From Azoarcus sp. (GTDB lineage Bacteria > Pseudomonadota > Gammaproteobacteria > Burkholderiales > Rhodocyclaceae), in the NCBI GenBank assembly GCA_031289095.1, contig JAITQD010000024.1:1-49604 (forward strand): a stretch of 49,604 bases of DNA. The letters run 5' to 3'. Below, piece by piece: positions 11,038-19,115 of the stretch. The first letter of the stretch is position 1, and each line of letters starts with the position of its first letter. Position numbers and translations under genes: made by a program. The notes below the pieces were generated by a model that was given only the letters and a program-made list of their open reading frames with translations, did no database searches and was not told where the DNA came from.

Positions 11038-13236
11038 ATGTCTGGCCTGCTTGTCCAACTGAATCCGCAACAAAGCGCTGCCGTGACCCTGCCGGCGGAG
11101 CACGCGCTGGTGCTCGCCGGGGCGGGGTCGGGCAAGACGCGGGTGCTGACTACCCGTATCGCCTGGTTGATTCACAGCGGCATGGTGAGTCCGGCGGGCA
11201 TCCTCGCCGTGACTTTCACCAACAAGGCGGCGCGTGAGATGCAGATCCGGATCGAATCCATGTTGCCAGCCAGCACGCGCGGCATGTGGATCGGCACTTT
11301 CCATGGTCTGTGCAACCGCTTGCTGCGCGCGCACCACCGCGACGCCGGGCTGGCGCCGTTGTTCCAGATTCTCGATGCCGGCGACCAGCTCGCGGCGATC
11401 AAGCGGCTGCTGAAGGCGCTCAACGTCGATGACGAAAAATTTCCGCCGCGCGAATTGCAGCATTTCATCAACGCGCACAAGGAAGCGGGCCTGCGCCCGC
11501 ACGCGGTCGAGGCGCTCGACGATTACACCCGACGGCGAGCCGAGCTCTACCAGGAATACGAAGCCCAATGTCAGCGCGAATCGGTGGTGGATTTCGCCGA
11601 GCTGCTGTTGCGCTGCCACGAACTGCTCCAGCGCAACGAACCGATACGCCGCCATTACCAGCAGCGTTTCCGGCATATTTTGGTCGATGAATTCCAGGAT
11701 ACCAACATTCTGCAATACCGCTGGCTGAAGCTCCTTGCCAGCAATGGCGAGGCGGGCGGTGCGGCGCTTTTCTGCGTCGGCGACGATGACCAGAGCATCT
11801 ATCGCTTTCGCGGCGCGGAAGTCGGCAACATGCGCGACTTCGAGCGCGAATTCCACGTCAGCCACCTCATCCGTCTCGAACAGAATTACCGCTCGCACGG
11901 CAACATTCTCGATGCCGCCAACGCCATCATCCGCCACAACGGCAACCGCCTGGGCAAGAACTTGTGGACGGATCGGGGCGAGGGCGAGCCGATCCGGGTG
12001 TTTGAAGCGATGAGCGACAGCGACGAGGCGCGCTGGATTGTCGAGGAAATCCAGGCGCTGGTGCGCGACGGCGCGGCGCGCGGCGACGTCGCCTTGCTTT
12101 ACCGCTCGAACGCACAATCGCGCCTGCTCGAACACCAGCTTTTTTCGAGCGGTATCTCGTACCGCGTCTATGGCGGCCTGCGCTTTTTCGAGCGCCAGGA
12201 AATCAAGCACGCGCTCGCGTATCTCCGGCTGCTTGCCAACGCCGACGACGATACCGCCTTTATGCGGGTGGTGAATTTCCCCACGCGCGGCATCGGAGCG
12301 CGTTCGCAGGAATCGCTCCAGGATGCGGCCCGCACCTGGAATTCCAGCCTGTACGCCGCCGTGCCGCACCTGCCTGGCAAAAGCGGTGGGACGCTCGGGC
12401 AGTTCGTCCGTTTGATCGAGGACATGCGCCGGGAAACCGAAACCCTGCCGTTGCCTGAACTGGTAGAACACGTTATCGGGCGCAGCGGCCTGCGCGCCCA
12501 TTACCAGGCGGAAAAAGAGGGGCAGGACAGGCTGGAAAACCTCGACGAACTTCGCAACGCAGCCGAAAACTTCCAGGGCGAGGCCCGCGCCGATGCCGGG
12601 GTGTTGGCGCAACCCCATGCGCTGCTGGCCGATTTTCTCAACCACGCCTCGCTCGAAGCGGGCGACCACCAAGCCAACGCCGACGCCGACGCCGTGCAGT
12701 TGATGACCGTGCACGCGGCCAAGGGGCTGGAGTTCAACGTGGTGTTCCTCTCCGGTCTGGAAGAAGAACTTTTCCCGCACGCCAACAGCGTGCTGGAATC
12801 CGGCGGACTGGAAGAAGAACGCCGCCTCATGTACGTGGCGGTGACGCGCGCCCGTGAACGCCTGTACCTGTCCTGCGCCCAGAGCCGCGCCCTGCACGGA
12901 CAGACGCATTACCATTTACGTTCGCGCTTTCTCGACGAAGTGCCGCCGGAACAGGTCAAGTGGCTGACGCCGGGCACGCGCTACGTCGGCGGCGGGGCGT
13001 TTTCTCACGGCGGCTTTGGAAAGGCGCAACCCCGGACTTTCGCGCCGCCTGCGTCGGCGGCGCGCACACTGCCTGGGGGATTGCGCGTCGGGCAAAACGT
13101 GCGCCATCCCAGCTTCGGCTATGGTGTAATCGCCGCAGCCGAAGGCAATGGCGCTGACGCCAAGGTACAAGTCAATTTTGGCGACGCGGGTGTCAAGTGG
13201 TTGAAACTGGCGGTGGCGAAGCTGGAAGCAGCCTGA
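11038..13236 (+). CDS. uvrD: DNA helicase II UvrD
   Basis: 732 residues, the usual UvrD/PcrA size. This superfamily 1A 3'-5' helicase acts in nucleotide excision repair and methyl-directed mismatch repair. Motif I is AGAGSGKT (residues 27-34), motif Ia FTNKAAREM, motif II LVDEFQDTN, motif III GDDDQSIYRFRGA, motif IV LEQNYRS, motif V MTVHAAKGLEF and motif VI YVAVTRARERL. The C-terminal 40 residues (GQNVRHPSFGYGVI...VNFGDAGVKWL) form the Tudor-like domain that binds RNA polymerase in PcrA/UvrD. The ATG at 11038 has GGGAGAT a few bases upstream. A TAGAAT -10-like sequence lies at 11008-11013. Rep lacks this C-terminal domain, so UvrD is the better name. The gene is divergent from leuS and convergent with parA. 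Confidence 0.95.
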   Translation: MSGLLVQLNPQQSAAVTLPAEHALVLAGAGSGKTRVLTTRIAWLIHSGMVSPAGILAVTFTNKAAREMQIRIESMLPASTRGMWIGTFHGLCNRLLRAHHRDAGLAPLFQILDAGDQLAAIKRLLKALNVDDEKFPPRELQHFINAHKEAGLRPHAVEALDDYTRRRAELYQEYEAQCQRESVVDFAELLLRCHELLQRNEPIRRHYQQRFRHILVDEFQDTNILQYRWLKLLASNGEAGGAALFCVGDDDQSIYRFRGAEVGNMRDFEREFHVSHLIRLEQNYRSHGNILDAANAIIRHNGNRLGKNLWTDRGEGEPIRVFEAMSDSDEARWIVEEIQALVRDGAARGDVALLYRSNAQSRLLEHQLFSSGISYRVYGGLRFFERQEIKHALAYLRLLANADDDTAFMRVVNFPTRGIGARSQESLQDAARTWNSSLYAAVPHLPGKSGGTLGQFVRLIEDMRRETETLPLPELVEHVIGRSGLRAHYQAEKEGQDRLENLDELRNAAENFQGEARADAGVLAQPHALLADFLNHASLEAGDHQANADADAVQLMTVHAAKGLEFNVVFLSGLEEELFPHANSVLESGGLEEERRLMYVAVTRARERLYLSCAQSRALHGQTHYHLRSRFLDEVPPEQVKWLTPGTRYVGGGAFSHGGFGKAQPRTFAPPASAARTLPGGLRVGQNVRHPSFGYGVIAAAEGNGADAKVQVNFGDAGVKWLKLAVAKLEAA

Positions 13237-13297
13237 TTGAACGGATTCACTTTAGTGAGAACGGTTCTCCCGCCCAATGCTCCCACCGTGAATGGCA

Positions 13298-13326
13298 GAT
13301 GCGCCTGCGCTTGCCGCAGGCGCATC
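13298..13326. terminator. Perfect 12-bp hairpin between uvrD and parA
   Basis: GATGCGCCTGCG and its exact reverse complement are separated by 5 bases (13298-13309 and 13315-13326), between the two convergent stops. There is no immediate T-run on either strand, although a T-rich stretch follows at 13332 on the plus strand. It probably works as a bidirectional transcription barrier or 3'-end stabiliser. Confidence 0.5.
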
Positions 13327-13330
13327 CGGT

Positions 13331-14113
13331 TCAGTTCTTTTTCTTTTTCGAGGCAAGGTTTTCGTAGAGCGCGACGAATTCCTGCGTCAGCTTGTGGCGG
13401 GGATCGAGATGGATCATCGGACGCGCGAGTTCGTGCGATTCCTTGATCTTCACCGACGCCGACAAAAAAGGCTGCAACACCGGCAAACCTTCGTCGATCA
13501 GTTCCTGAACGACTTTTTGCGGCAGGTTGGCGCGAGGCTGATATTGGTTGACCACGATGCCTTCCACCTTGAGGTCGTGGTTGTGATCGGCGCGGATTTC
13601 CTCGGCGTTGGCGAGCAGCGCGTAAAGGGCGTGGCGCGAGAATTCGTCGCAATCGAAGGGAATCAGGCAAGCGTCGGCGGCGATCAGGGCCGAACGGGTA
13701 AAAAAGTTGAGCGCCGGCGGCGTGTCGATGAACACTTGATCGAAATCCGTGGCAATTTCGTCGAGCGCTTCGCGCAGCTTGTAGATTTTGTAACGCGATT
13801 CCAGCTTGCCTTGCAATTCTTCGAGACGCGGGTGCGAAGGCAACACCGAGAGGCGCTCAAAAGGCGTGGCCGCCGCGAATTCGATCGTTTTCCGGGGGTC
13901 GAGCCGGAAGGTCAGGCTCTGCTCGAAAAAGTCGGCGAGGGTAATGTCCGGCTGGGCGTCGCTGCCGCCGAGCAGGTATTGCGAGGAATTGCCTTGCGGG
14001 TCGAGGTCGACCACCAGCGTGCGCTTGCCCTTTTGGGCGCTGATGGCCGCCAGGTTGCAAGTGATGGAGGATTTGCCGACCCCGCCTTTCTGATTGAACA
14101 CTACGCGCCGCAT
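13331..14113 (-). CDS. ParA/MinD-superfamily ATPase (orphan)
   Basis: 260 residues with the deviant Walker A motif of ParA ATPases, KGGVGKSS (residues 9-16), a switch/Walker A' region VVDLDPQGNSS and Walker B VFIDTPPALNF. Such proteins use ATP-dependent DNA or membrane binding to position cargo: chromosomes, plasmids, chemotaxis arrays or polar complexes. No HTH N-terminal extension is present, so it resembles chromosomal or stand-alone ParA more than plasmid type Ia. There is no parB and no mnmG/rsmG neighbour, so it is not the origin-proximal parABS locus. I chose the ATG at 14113 because the KGG motif then falls at residue 9 and AAGGAAG precedes it; the frame is open further upstream but unconserved. 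The C-terminus is Lys-rich (ASKKKKN). Cargo unknown. Confidence 0.85.
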   Translation of the reverse strand: MRRVVFNQKGGVGKSSITCNLAAISAQKGKRTLVVDLDPQGNSSQYLLGGSDAQPDITLADFFEQSLTFRLDPRKTIEFAAATPFERLSVLPSHPRLEELQGKLESRYKIYKLREALDEIATDFDQVFIDTPPALNFFTRSALIAADACLIPFDCDEFSRHALYALLANAEEIRADHNHDLKVEGIVVNQYQPRANLPQKVVQELIDEGLPVLQPFLSASVKIKESHELARPMIHLDPRHKLTQEFVALYENLASKKKKN

Positions 14114-14533
14114 CGTCGTTCTTCCTTGTAGTTGTCGCCAAACATGAAATTGTGCGCGTTGTCGCCCGAAAAATGAACACAGCCCGGGCGCATTCGCTGT
14201 GAATACAGACGTCAATGCGCGTCCGGCAAGGCGCAGAAAAGCAGAACGCAATCCGCCCGGCGCTTCCGGGCGCGACGCCATGTCATGTGTATTGACTGCC
14301 ATAGTATTCCGGCATCGCCAATCCCGCAGTGACGGCGGGGCGGGGGAGAGGGTCTCGGGTAAACCCCTAAACACTTTACCCTATACGCATCCTTGCGCAG
14401 GAAGCTAGAATGCCCGCTTTCGGTTTTTCCGGCATGGGGCTTGTCCGTACGGGCTTCATGCCGGAAAAACCACCGGCCCGGCCAGTAATGGCATGAACAA
14501 ACGGGCCGATCGCTGCATTTCCAGAGGAAAAAC
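14114..14533. other. parA-maeB intergenic region (divergent promoters, leader hairpins)
   Basis: 420 bases without a supported gene between divergent parA and maeB. It holds a 7-bp hairpin CGCCCGG/CCGGGCG (14254-14272), an imperfect operator-like GTAAA-N11-TTTAC (14359-14379), and two strong hairpins listed separately in the maeB leader. A TAGAAT -10-like hexamer is at 14406-14411 without a good -35. I see no conserved coding potential. Confidence 0.5.
14422..14471 (+). promoter_or_regulatory. Strong hairpin in the maeB leader
   Basis: A perfect 15-bp inverted repeat: GGTTTTTCCGGCATG (14422-14436) and its reverse complement (14457-14471) separated by 20 bases. A second hairpin CGGCCCG/CGGGCCG follows at 14474-14508, ending 25 bases before the maeB ATG. 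Either could act as an operator or an RNA leader structure; no known riboswitch was recognised. Confidence 0.55.
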
Positions 14534-16819
14534 ATGGATCAGGATTTCATCGCTGCGGCCCTTGATTATCACCGTGCGCCGACGCGCGGGAAGATTTCGG
14601 TCGTTCCGACCAAGAGTTTGACCAACCAGCGCGATCTGGCGCTGGCGTATTCGCCCGGTGTGGCGGCGGCGTGTGACGCCATCGTCGCCGATCCGGATCA
14701 GGTGCGCGAACTGACCAGCCGCGGCAATCTGGTCGCGGTTGTCACCAACGGCACCGCTGTTCTCGGGCTGGGCAACATTGGCCCGCTCGCTTCCAAGCCG
14801 GTCATGGAAGGCAAGGGGTGCCTGTTCAAGAAATTCGCAGGCATCGACGTGTTCGACATCGAACTCGCCGAACGCGACCCCGACAAGCTGATCGAGATCA
14901 TCGCCGCACTGGAGCCGACCCTGGGCGGCATCAACCTTGAGGACATCAAGGCCCCCGAATGCTTCTACATCGAAAAGAAGCTGCGCGAGCGCATGAAGAT
15001 TCCGGTCTTCCACGACGACCAGCACGGCACCGCGATCATTTCGGCGGCGGGCCTCATCAACGGTCTCAAGGTTGTCGGCAAAAAAATCGGCGAGGTCAAG
15101 CTCGTCTGCTCGGGCGCGGGCGCGGCGGCCATCGCCTGCCTCGACCTGATGGTCAGCCTGGGCCTGAAGCGCGAGAACGTTTTTGTGTGCGATTCGCGCG
15201 GCGTGATCTACCAGGGCCGCGAAGAGAACATGGAGCCGACCAAGGCGCGCTATGCGCAGACGACTGACGCCCGCAGTCTGGGCGAAGCCATCGTCGGAGC
15301 CGACGTGTTCCTCGGTCTGTCGAAAGCGGGCGTGCTCAAGCCCGAGATGGTGGCGAAAATGGCCGCCAGGCCGCTGATTTTCGCGCTCGCCAATCCGACC
15401 CCCGAAATCCTTCCGGCTGAGGCCAAGGCGGTGCGATCCGATTGCATTGTCGCCACCGGTCGCTCGGATTACCCCAACCAAGTCAATAACGTCCTGTGTT
15501 TCCCCTTCATCTTTCGGGGCGCGCTCGACGTGGGCGCGACCACCATCAACGAGGAGATGAAACTTGCCTGCGTGAAGGCCATCGCCGAGCTGGCGCAGGC
15601 CGAGCAGAACGACGTCGTTGCCATGGCCTACGGCGGCGAGGATCTGAGCTTTGGCCCCGAGTACATCATTCCCAAGCCTTTTGATCCGCGCCTCATCATC
15701 AAGATTGCGCCGGCGGTTGCGAAAGCGGCGATGGACTCGGGCGTGGCCCGGCACCCGATCGACGACCTGCGCGCCTACGCCGCGAGTCTCGGCGATTTCG
15801 TCTATCAATCCGGTATTGTCATGCGGCCCGTGTTTGCGACCGCCAAAAAAGTGGCGCCCGACCTCAAGCGCGTGCTCTACGCCGAAGGCGAAGACGAACG
15901 GGTGATTCATGCCGCGCGCGAGGCGGTCGAGGAAGGACTCGCCCGCCCGATGCTGATTGGCCGCCCCGCCGTCATCGAGTCACGCATCCGGAAGATCGGC
16001 CTCAACTTTGTACCCGAGCGCGATTTCGACATCGTCGACCCGGAGCAGGATTTGCATTACCGCGAGTTGTGGCGCGAGTATTACAACCTGATGTCGCGCG
16101 ATGGCGTCACGCCTGACTTGGCCAAGGTGCGCGTCCGCCGCGACACCACCCTGCTGGGCGCGCTGCTGCTGCGCCTGGGGCACGCCAGTGCGCTCGTGTG
16201 CGGAACGTTCGGTTCCTATGAATACCATCTCCAGCACGTACGGGACGTCATCGGGTTGAGGCCGGGCGCTCGCAAGTTTGCGGCGATGAACCTGCTGATG
16301 CTGCCCCGCCGGGTACTGGCAATCACCGATACGCAGGTCAACGAAAATCCAAGTGCCGAGGATATCGTCGATATCGCCTTGATGGCGGCTTCCGAACTGC
16401 GCAGTTTTGGGCACGAGCCGCGCGTGGCGCTGCTGTCGCATTCAAACTTTGGCTCATCGCAGTCGGCGTCGGCCCGCAAGATGCGCGCCGCCAGCGAAAT
16501 GCTGCGCAGCAGTGCGCCCGCGCTCGAATGCGACGGCGAAATGCTCGCCGACGTAGCGCTTTCGCCCGAAATTCGCGCCACGCTGCACCCCGATTCAGCC
16601 CTGAAGGGCGAGGCCAACCTGTTGGTGATGCCCAATCTCGATGCGGCCAACATCTCGTTCAATCTGCTGAAAGCGGCCAATTGCGATGGCGTTACAGTGG
16701 GGCCGATCCTGCTCGGGCCGGCCAAGCCGGTGCATATCGTCACGCCGTCGGCCACTGTGCGTCGTCTGGTGAACATCACCGCGCTGGCGGTAGTGGATGC
16801 AGCAGTGTTGCGCGGGTAG
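14534..16819 (+). CDS. maeB: NADP-dependent malic enzyme with phosphotransacetylase-like domain (MaeB)
   Basis: 761 residues, the length of the large MaeB class. It decarboxylates malate to pyruvate with reduction of NADP, supplying NADPH and pyruvate for gluconeogenesis and lipid synthesis. The N-terminal malic enzyme domain (about 1-430) shows [17 protein letters not shown], the metal/substrate segment FHDDQHGTA and the dinucleotide fold [13 protein letters not shown]. The C-terminal third (about 440-761) is a phosphotransacetylase-like domain, which in MaeB is catalytically inactive as Pta but mediates acetyl-CoA regulation and oligomerisation. The start has AGAGGAAAA 6-8 bases upstream. 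It is monocistronic, with a long hairpin-containing leader. Domain architecture favours MaeB over the shorter NAD enzyme (MaeA). Confidence 0.95.
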   Translation: MDQDFIAAALDYHRAPTRGKISVVPTKSLTNQRDLALAYSPGVAAACDAIVADPDQVRELTSRGNLVAVVTNGTAVLGLGNIGPLASKPVMEGKGCLFKKFAGIDVFDIELAERDPDKLIEIIAALEPTLGGINLEDIKAPECFYIEKKLRERMKIPVFHDDQHGTAIISAAGLINGLKVVGKKIGEVKLVCSGAGAAAIACLDLMVSLGLKRENVFVCDSRGVIYQGREENMEPTKARYAQTTDARSLGEAIVGADVFLGLSKAGVLKPEMVAKMAARPLIFALANPTPEILPAEAKAVRSDCIVATGRSDYPNQVNNVLCFPFIFRGALDVGATTINEEMKLACVKAIAELAQAEQNDVVAMAYGGEDLSFGPEYIIPKPFDPRLIIKIAPAVAKAAMDSGVARHPIDDLRAYAASLGDFVYQSGIVMRPVFATAKKVAPDLKRVLYAEGEDERVIHAAREAVEEGLARPMLIGRPAVIESRIRKIGLNFVPERDFDIVDPEQDLHYRELWREYYNLMSRDGVTPDLAKVRVRRDTTLLGALLLRLGHASALVCGTFGSYEYHLQHVRDVIGLRPGARKFAAMNLLMLPRRVLAITDTQVNENPSAEDIVDIALMAASELRSFGHEPRVALLSHSNFGSSQSASARKMRAASEMLRSSAPALECDGEMLADVALSPEIRATLHPDSALKGEANLLVMPNLDAANISFNLLKAANCDGVTVGPILLGPAKPVHIVTPSATVRRLVNITALAVVDAAVLRG

Positions 16820-16969
16820 GTCCCTTTTGGATGTTGTTTTGTTGATGTATGCGTATGGAAAAACCGGGTGCATGGCTTTTTGTTCGGTATGATGTGCTGT
16901 CTGTTTTGGCAAGGTGTTTTGTCACGGATGCTTGCAAGCTGATTATGCATACATAAAAGGAGTAATTTC

Positions 16970-18961
16970 ATGGTCAAACGTTTTTTCCGTGTCGCCTTGA
17001 ACGGGGTGCTCGTGATGGTTTGTGCCGGGAGTTCGGCTCTGGTGCTTGCTTCGGACAAAATCCATACTGCCGAAACCGTGTATGCCTCTGAAGTTGGCGC
17101 TCAATCTTCAAGATTTGTGTCAATACGTTCAAACAGGGCTGCTTTTGTCAAGCGTTTTGCGCTTGCCCCGGTCGATTCTGTGCAGGTAGAAAGCGTACTG
17201 GCGCGCCTGCGTGAAAGCGGCAGGCTTGGATTGCCAAAGCAAATCGGGTTTGGGCGTGATGTTCGAGGGCTATCCAGTTCGTCAGCGGTTCGTAAAGAAC
17301 TTGTTTGGCAAACTCAACCCGATGGCGCCCAGGTGGCGGCGCTGTCCATCGTTTCGCCCGGTGCGGCGGGGCTGAGGCTGGGTGTCCGGATATATAGTTT
17401 GCCAGCGGAAGCCGTGATTCGCGTTCATGCGCCGGATGACGATACCGCGATTCAGTTTAACGGGCGCGAAATCCTGGATTTGATCAATGGCAATGTCGCT
17501 GCTGGCGACGACAGCGAAGATGCCTTCATATGGTGGACGCCGACGATTGAGGCCGAAGAAGCGGTGCTCGATATCGTTCTGCCGCCCGGGGTGCCTGCAA
17601 ATTCGGTCGAGGTTGCATTACCGGGGATTTCCCATCTGTTTGCTTCCGCAAACACAGGATGGAAAGCAATCGGAGATTTCGCGGTTTACATGCCGGCACA
17701 ACTTTCTTGTCACACCGATATAAATTGTCAGCCAGCGTGGGACGCGGTGAGCCGGGCAACAGCGCACATGTTATACCTCAACGGGCGCGTTGCTTATGTA
17801 TGCACGGGAACGCTGCTGAACGCCAACAACACAGCGCAGCCTGTACCATATTTTCTGACGGCGGATCATTGTATTTCGAGTCAGACTATAGCAACCACAC
17901 TGGAGACGTACTGGTTGCGCCGCTCTCCTTCGTGCAGGGCTACAGGCTTGTCCAGAGAGCAGCAGCGCCTCACAGGGGGGGGCACCTTGCTCTACAACAG
18001 TGCGGCCAATGATGTCTCTTTTCTGAGATTGAACGCCACACCGCCGACTGGCGTGGCATATGCGGGTTGGCAGGCCAGCACGCCAACCATCGGCATGGCG
18101 GTGGCGGGTGTTCATCACCCCGGTGACGATCGGCAGAAGTTCGCTGCCGGTTCGGTTTCCGGGTGGGCGAAGCGTATCGTCGGCAAAGGAGACAGCCTTA
18201 GCATGATGTCCAGCTCCGCTTCAGCGGCCTCTCACCTCAGTGTGATATGGAGCAATGGTGCGACCGAAGGCGGCAGCAGCGGTTCCGGCGTGTTCGACAG
18301 TCGCAGCCAAAAACTCATTGGTGTGCTGTCTGGCGGTCCCAGTTTCCGAGTCTGTTCCGGCGGCCCCGATTATTACGGGCGTTTCGATCTTGCTTTCAAC
18401 GCCAAACTTCGTGACTACCTTGATCCTGTCGTCACCAGGAAATTCAATCTCTCCGTGCAGCGTAGCGGCAGCGGAACGGTGGCAGGACAAGGGATAAATT
18501 GCGGCTCTGATTGTACTGAGCAATATACGGCTGGCACCCAAGTTACGCTGACCGCCACACCTGCGTCGGGGTACTCTTTTTCTGGCTGGAGCGGGGCATG
18601 TTCTGGGGGAAGCCAGACATGCACGCTGGCCATGAATGCCGACAAAAGCGTTTCGGCGGCTTTTGCGGCAACAGTACCGCCGCCAGCGGCAAAAGTGACA
18701 CTTACCGTGCAGCGTAGTGGCGCTGGCACTGGCACGGTGACTGGGTCAGGAATAAATTGCGGTTTAGACTGCTCCGAGCAATACACAAGCGGCTCCAAAG
18801 TCACTTTGACCGCAGTGCCAGCCTTGGGGAGTGTGTTCGCTGGATGGAGTGGCGCGTGCTCGGGAACTTCACAGGCGTGCGTATTGACCATGAGCGCCAG
18901 CAAGAGTGTTACGGCAGCTTTCAACTCGCTCAAGGGTGGTTCCGCACTCGGAAGGCGATGA
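16970..18961 (+). CDS. Secreted lysyl endopeptidase-like serine protease with two InlB-type B-repeats
   Basis: 663 residues. A signal peptide (about 1-28, ending ALVLAS) and a propeptide-like region precede a trypsin-fold domain resembling Achromobacter protease I. The catalytic triad is readable: His300 (PYFLTADHC), Asp348 (NDVSFLRL) and Ser437 (EGGSSGSGVF). Asp467 in GGPDYYGRF matches the position of the aspartate that gives lysine specificity in protease I, so cleavage after Lys is inferred. Paired cysteines (VCTGTLLN, TADHC, RSPSCRA) fit an extracytoplasmic enzyme. Residues about 488-655 form two divergent InlB B-repeats (GYSFSGWSGACSG..., SVFAGWSGACSG...), probably for surface or substrate attachment. 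An AAGGAG ribosome-binding site precedes the ATG. The gene looks less GC-rich than its neighbours, which may indicate acquisition. Confidence 0.9.
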   Translation: MVKRFFRVALNGVLVMVCAGSSALVLASDKIHTAETVYASEVGAQSSRFVSIRSNRAAFVKRFALAPVDSVQVESVLARLRESGRLGLPKQIGFGRDVRGLSSSSAVRKELVWQTQPDGAQVAALSIVSPGAAGLRLGVRIYSLPAEAVIRVHAPDDDTAIQFNGREILDLINGNVAAGDDSEDAFIWWTPTIEAEEAVLDIVLPPGVPANSVEVALPGISHLFASANTGWKAIGDFAVYMPAQLSCHTDINCQPAWDAVSRATAHMLYLNGRVAYVCTGTLLNANNTAQPVPYFLTADHCISSQTIATTLETYWLRRSPSCRATGLSREQQRLTGGGTLLYNSAANDVSFLRLNATPPTGVAYAGWQASTPTIGMAVAGVHHPGDDRQKFAAGSVSGWAKRIVGKGDSLSMMSSSASAASHLSVIWSNGATEGGSSGSGVFDSRSQKLIGVLSGGPSFRVCSGGPDYYGRFDLAFNAKLRDYLDPVVTRKFNLSVQRSGSGTVAGQGINCGSDCTEQYTAGTQVTLTATPASGYSFSGWSGACSGGSQTCTLAMNADKSVSAAFAATVPPPAAKVTLTVQRSGAGTGTVTGSGINCGLDCSEQYTSGSKVTLTAVPALGSVFAGWSGACSGTSQACVLTMSASKSVTAAFNSLKGGSALGRR

Positions 18962-18985
18962 TCTCTGGTTTCGCATGACCGCCAA

Positions 18986-19024
18986 ATCGGGGCTTCTTGC
19001 ACTTTGTAGTGAAGAAGCCCCGAT
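18986..19024 (+). repeat. 3' hairpin repeat, copy 1
   Basis: A 13-bp perfect inverted repeat ATCGGGGCTTCTT/AAGAAGCCCCGAT with a further 4-bp CACT/AGTG inner stem. It is followed by GATTGATTG and GCCGTTCTGAAAAG. From the GGGG at 18989 to 19051 it can be aligned over 63 bases with the copy after the next gene. It lies just downstream of the protease gene. Confidence 0.75.
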
Positions 19025-19034
19025 TGATTGTGTG

Positions 19035-19063
19035 AACGCCGTTCTGAAAAGGCGTTGTTTTTT
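19035..19063 (+). terminator. Rho-independent terminator after the protease gene
   Basis: AACGCC/GGCGTT (19035-19040 with 19051-19056) closes a 10-base loop and is followed by G and six T. It overlaps the 3' end of hairpin-repeat copy 1 and would separate the protease transcript from the WG-repeat gene. Confidence 0.7.
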
Positions 19064-19115
19064 ATAGACTGAATAGGTATGGCTTTCAGCCATATTCTAC
19101 TCATAAGGAATTCCA

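Noticed and set aside
10912-12915. 667-codon open frame antisense to uvrD
   Set aside because: Low-complexity His/Val/Gly/Arg composition and no family motif, while the plus strand carries all seven helicase motifs.
14456-15910. 484-codon open frame antisense to maeB
   Set aside because: Same artefact: conserved malic enzyme motifs are on the other strand and the antisense product resembles nothing.
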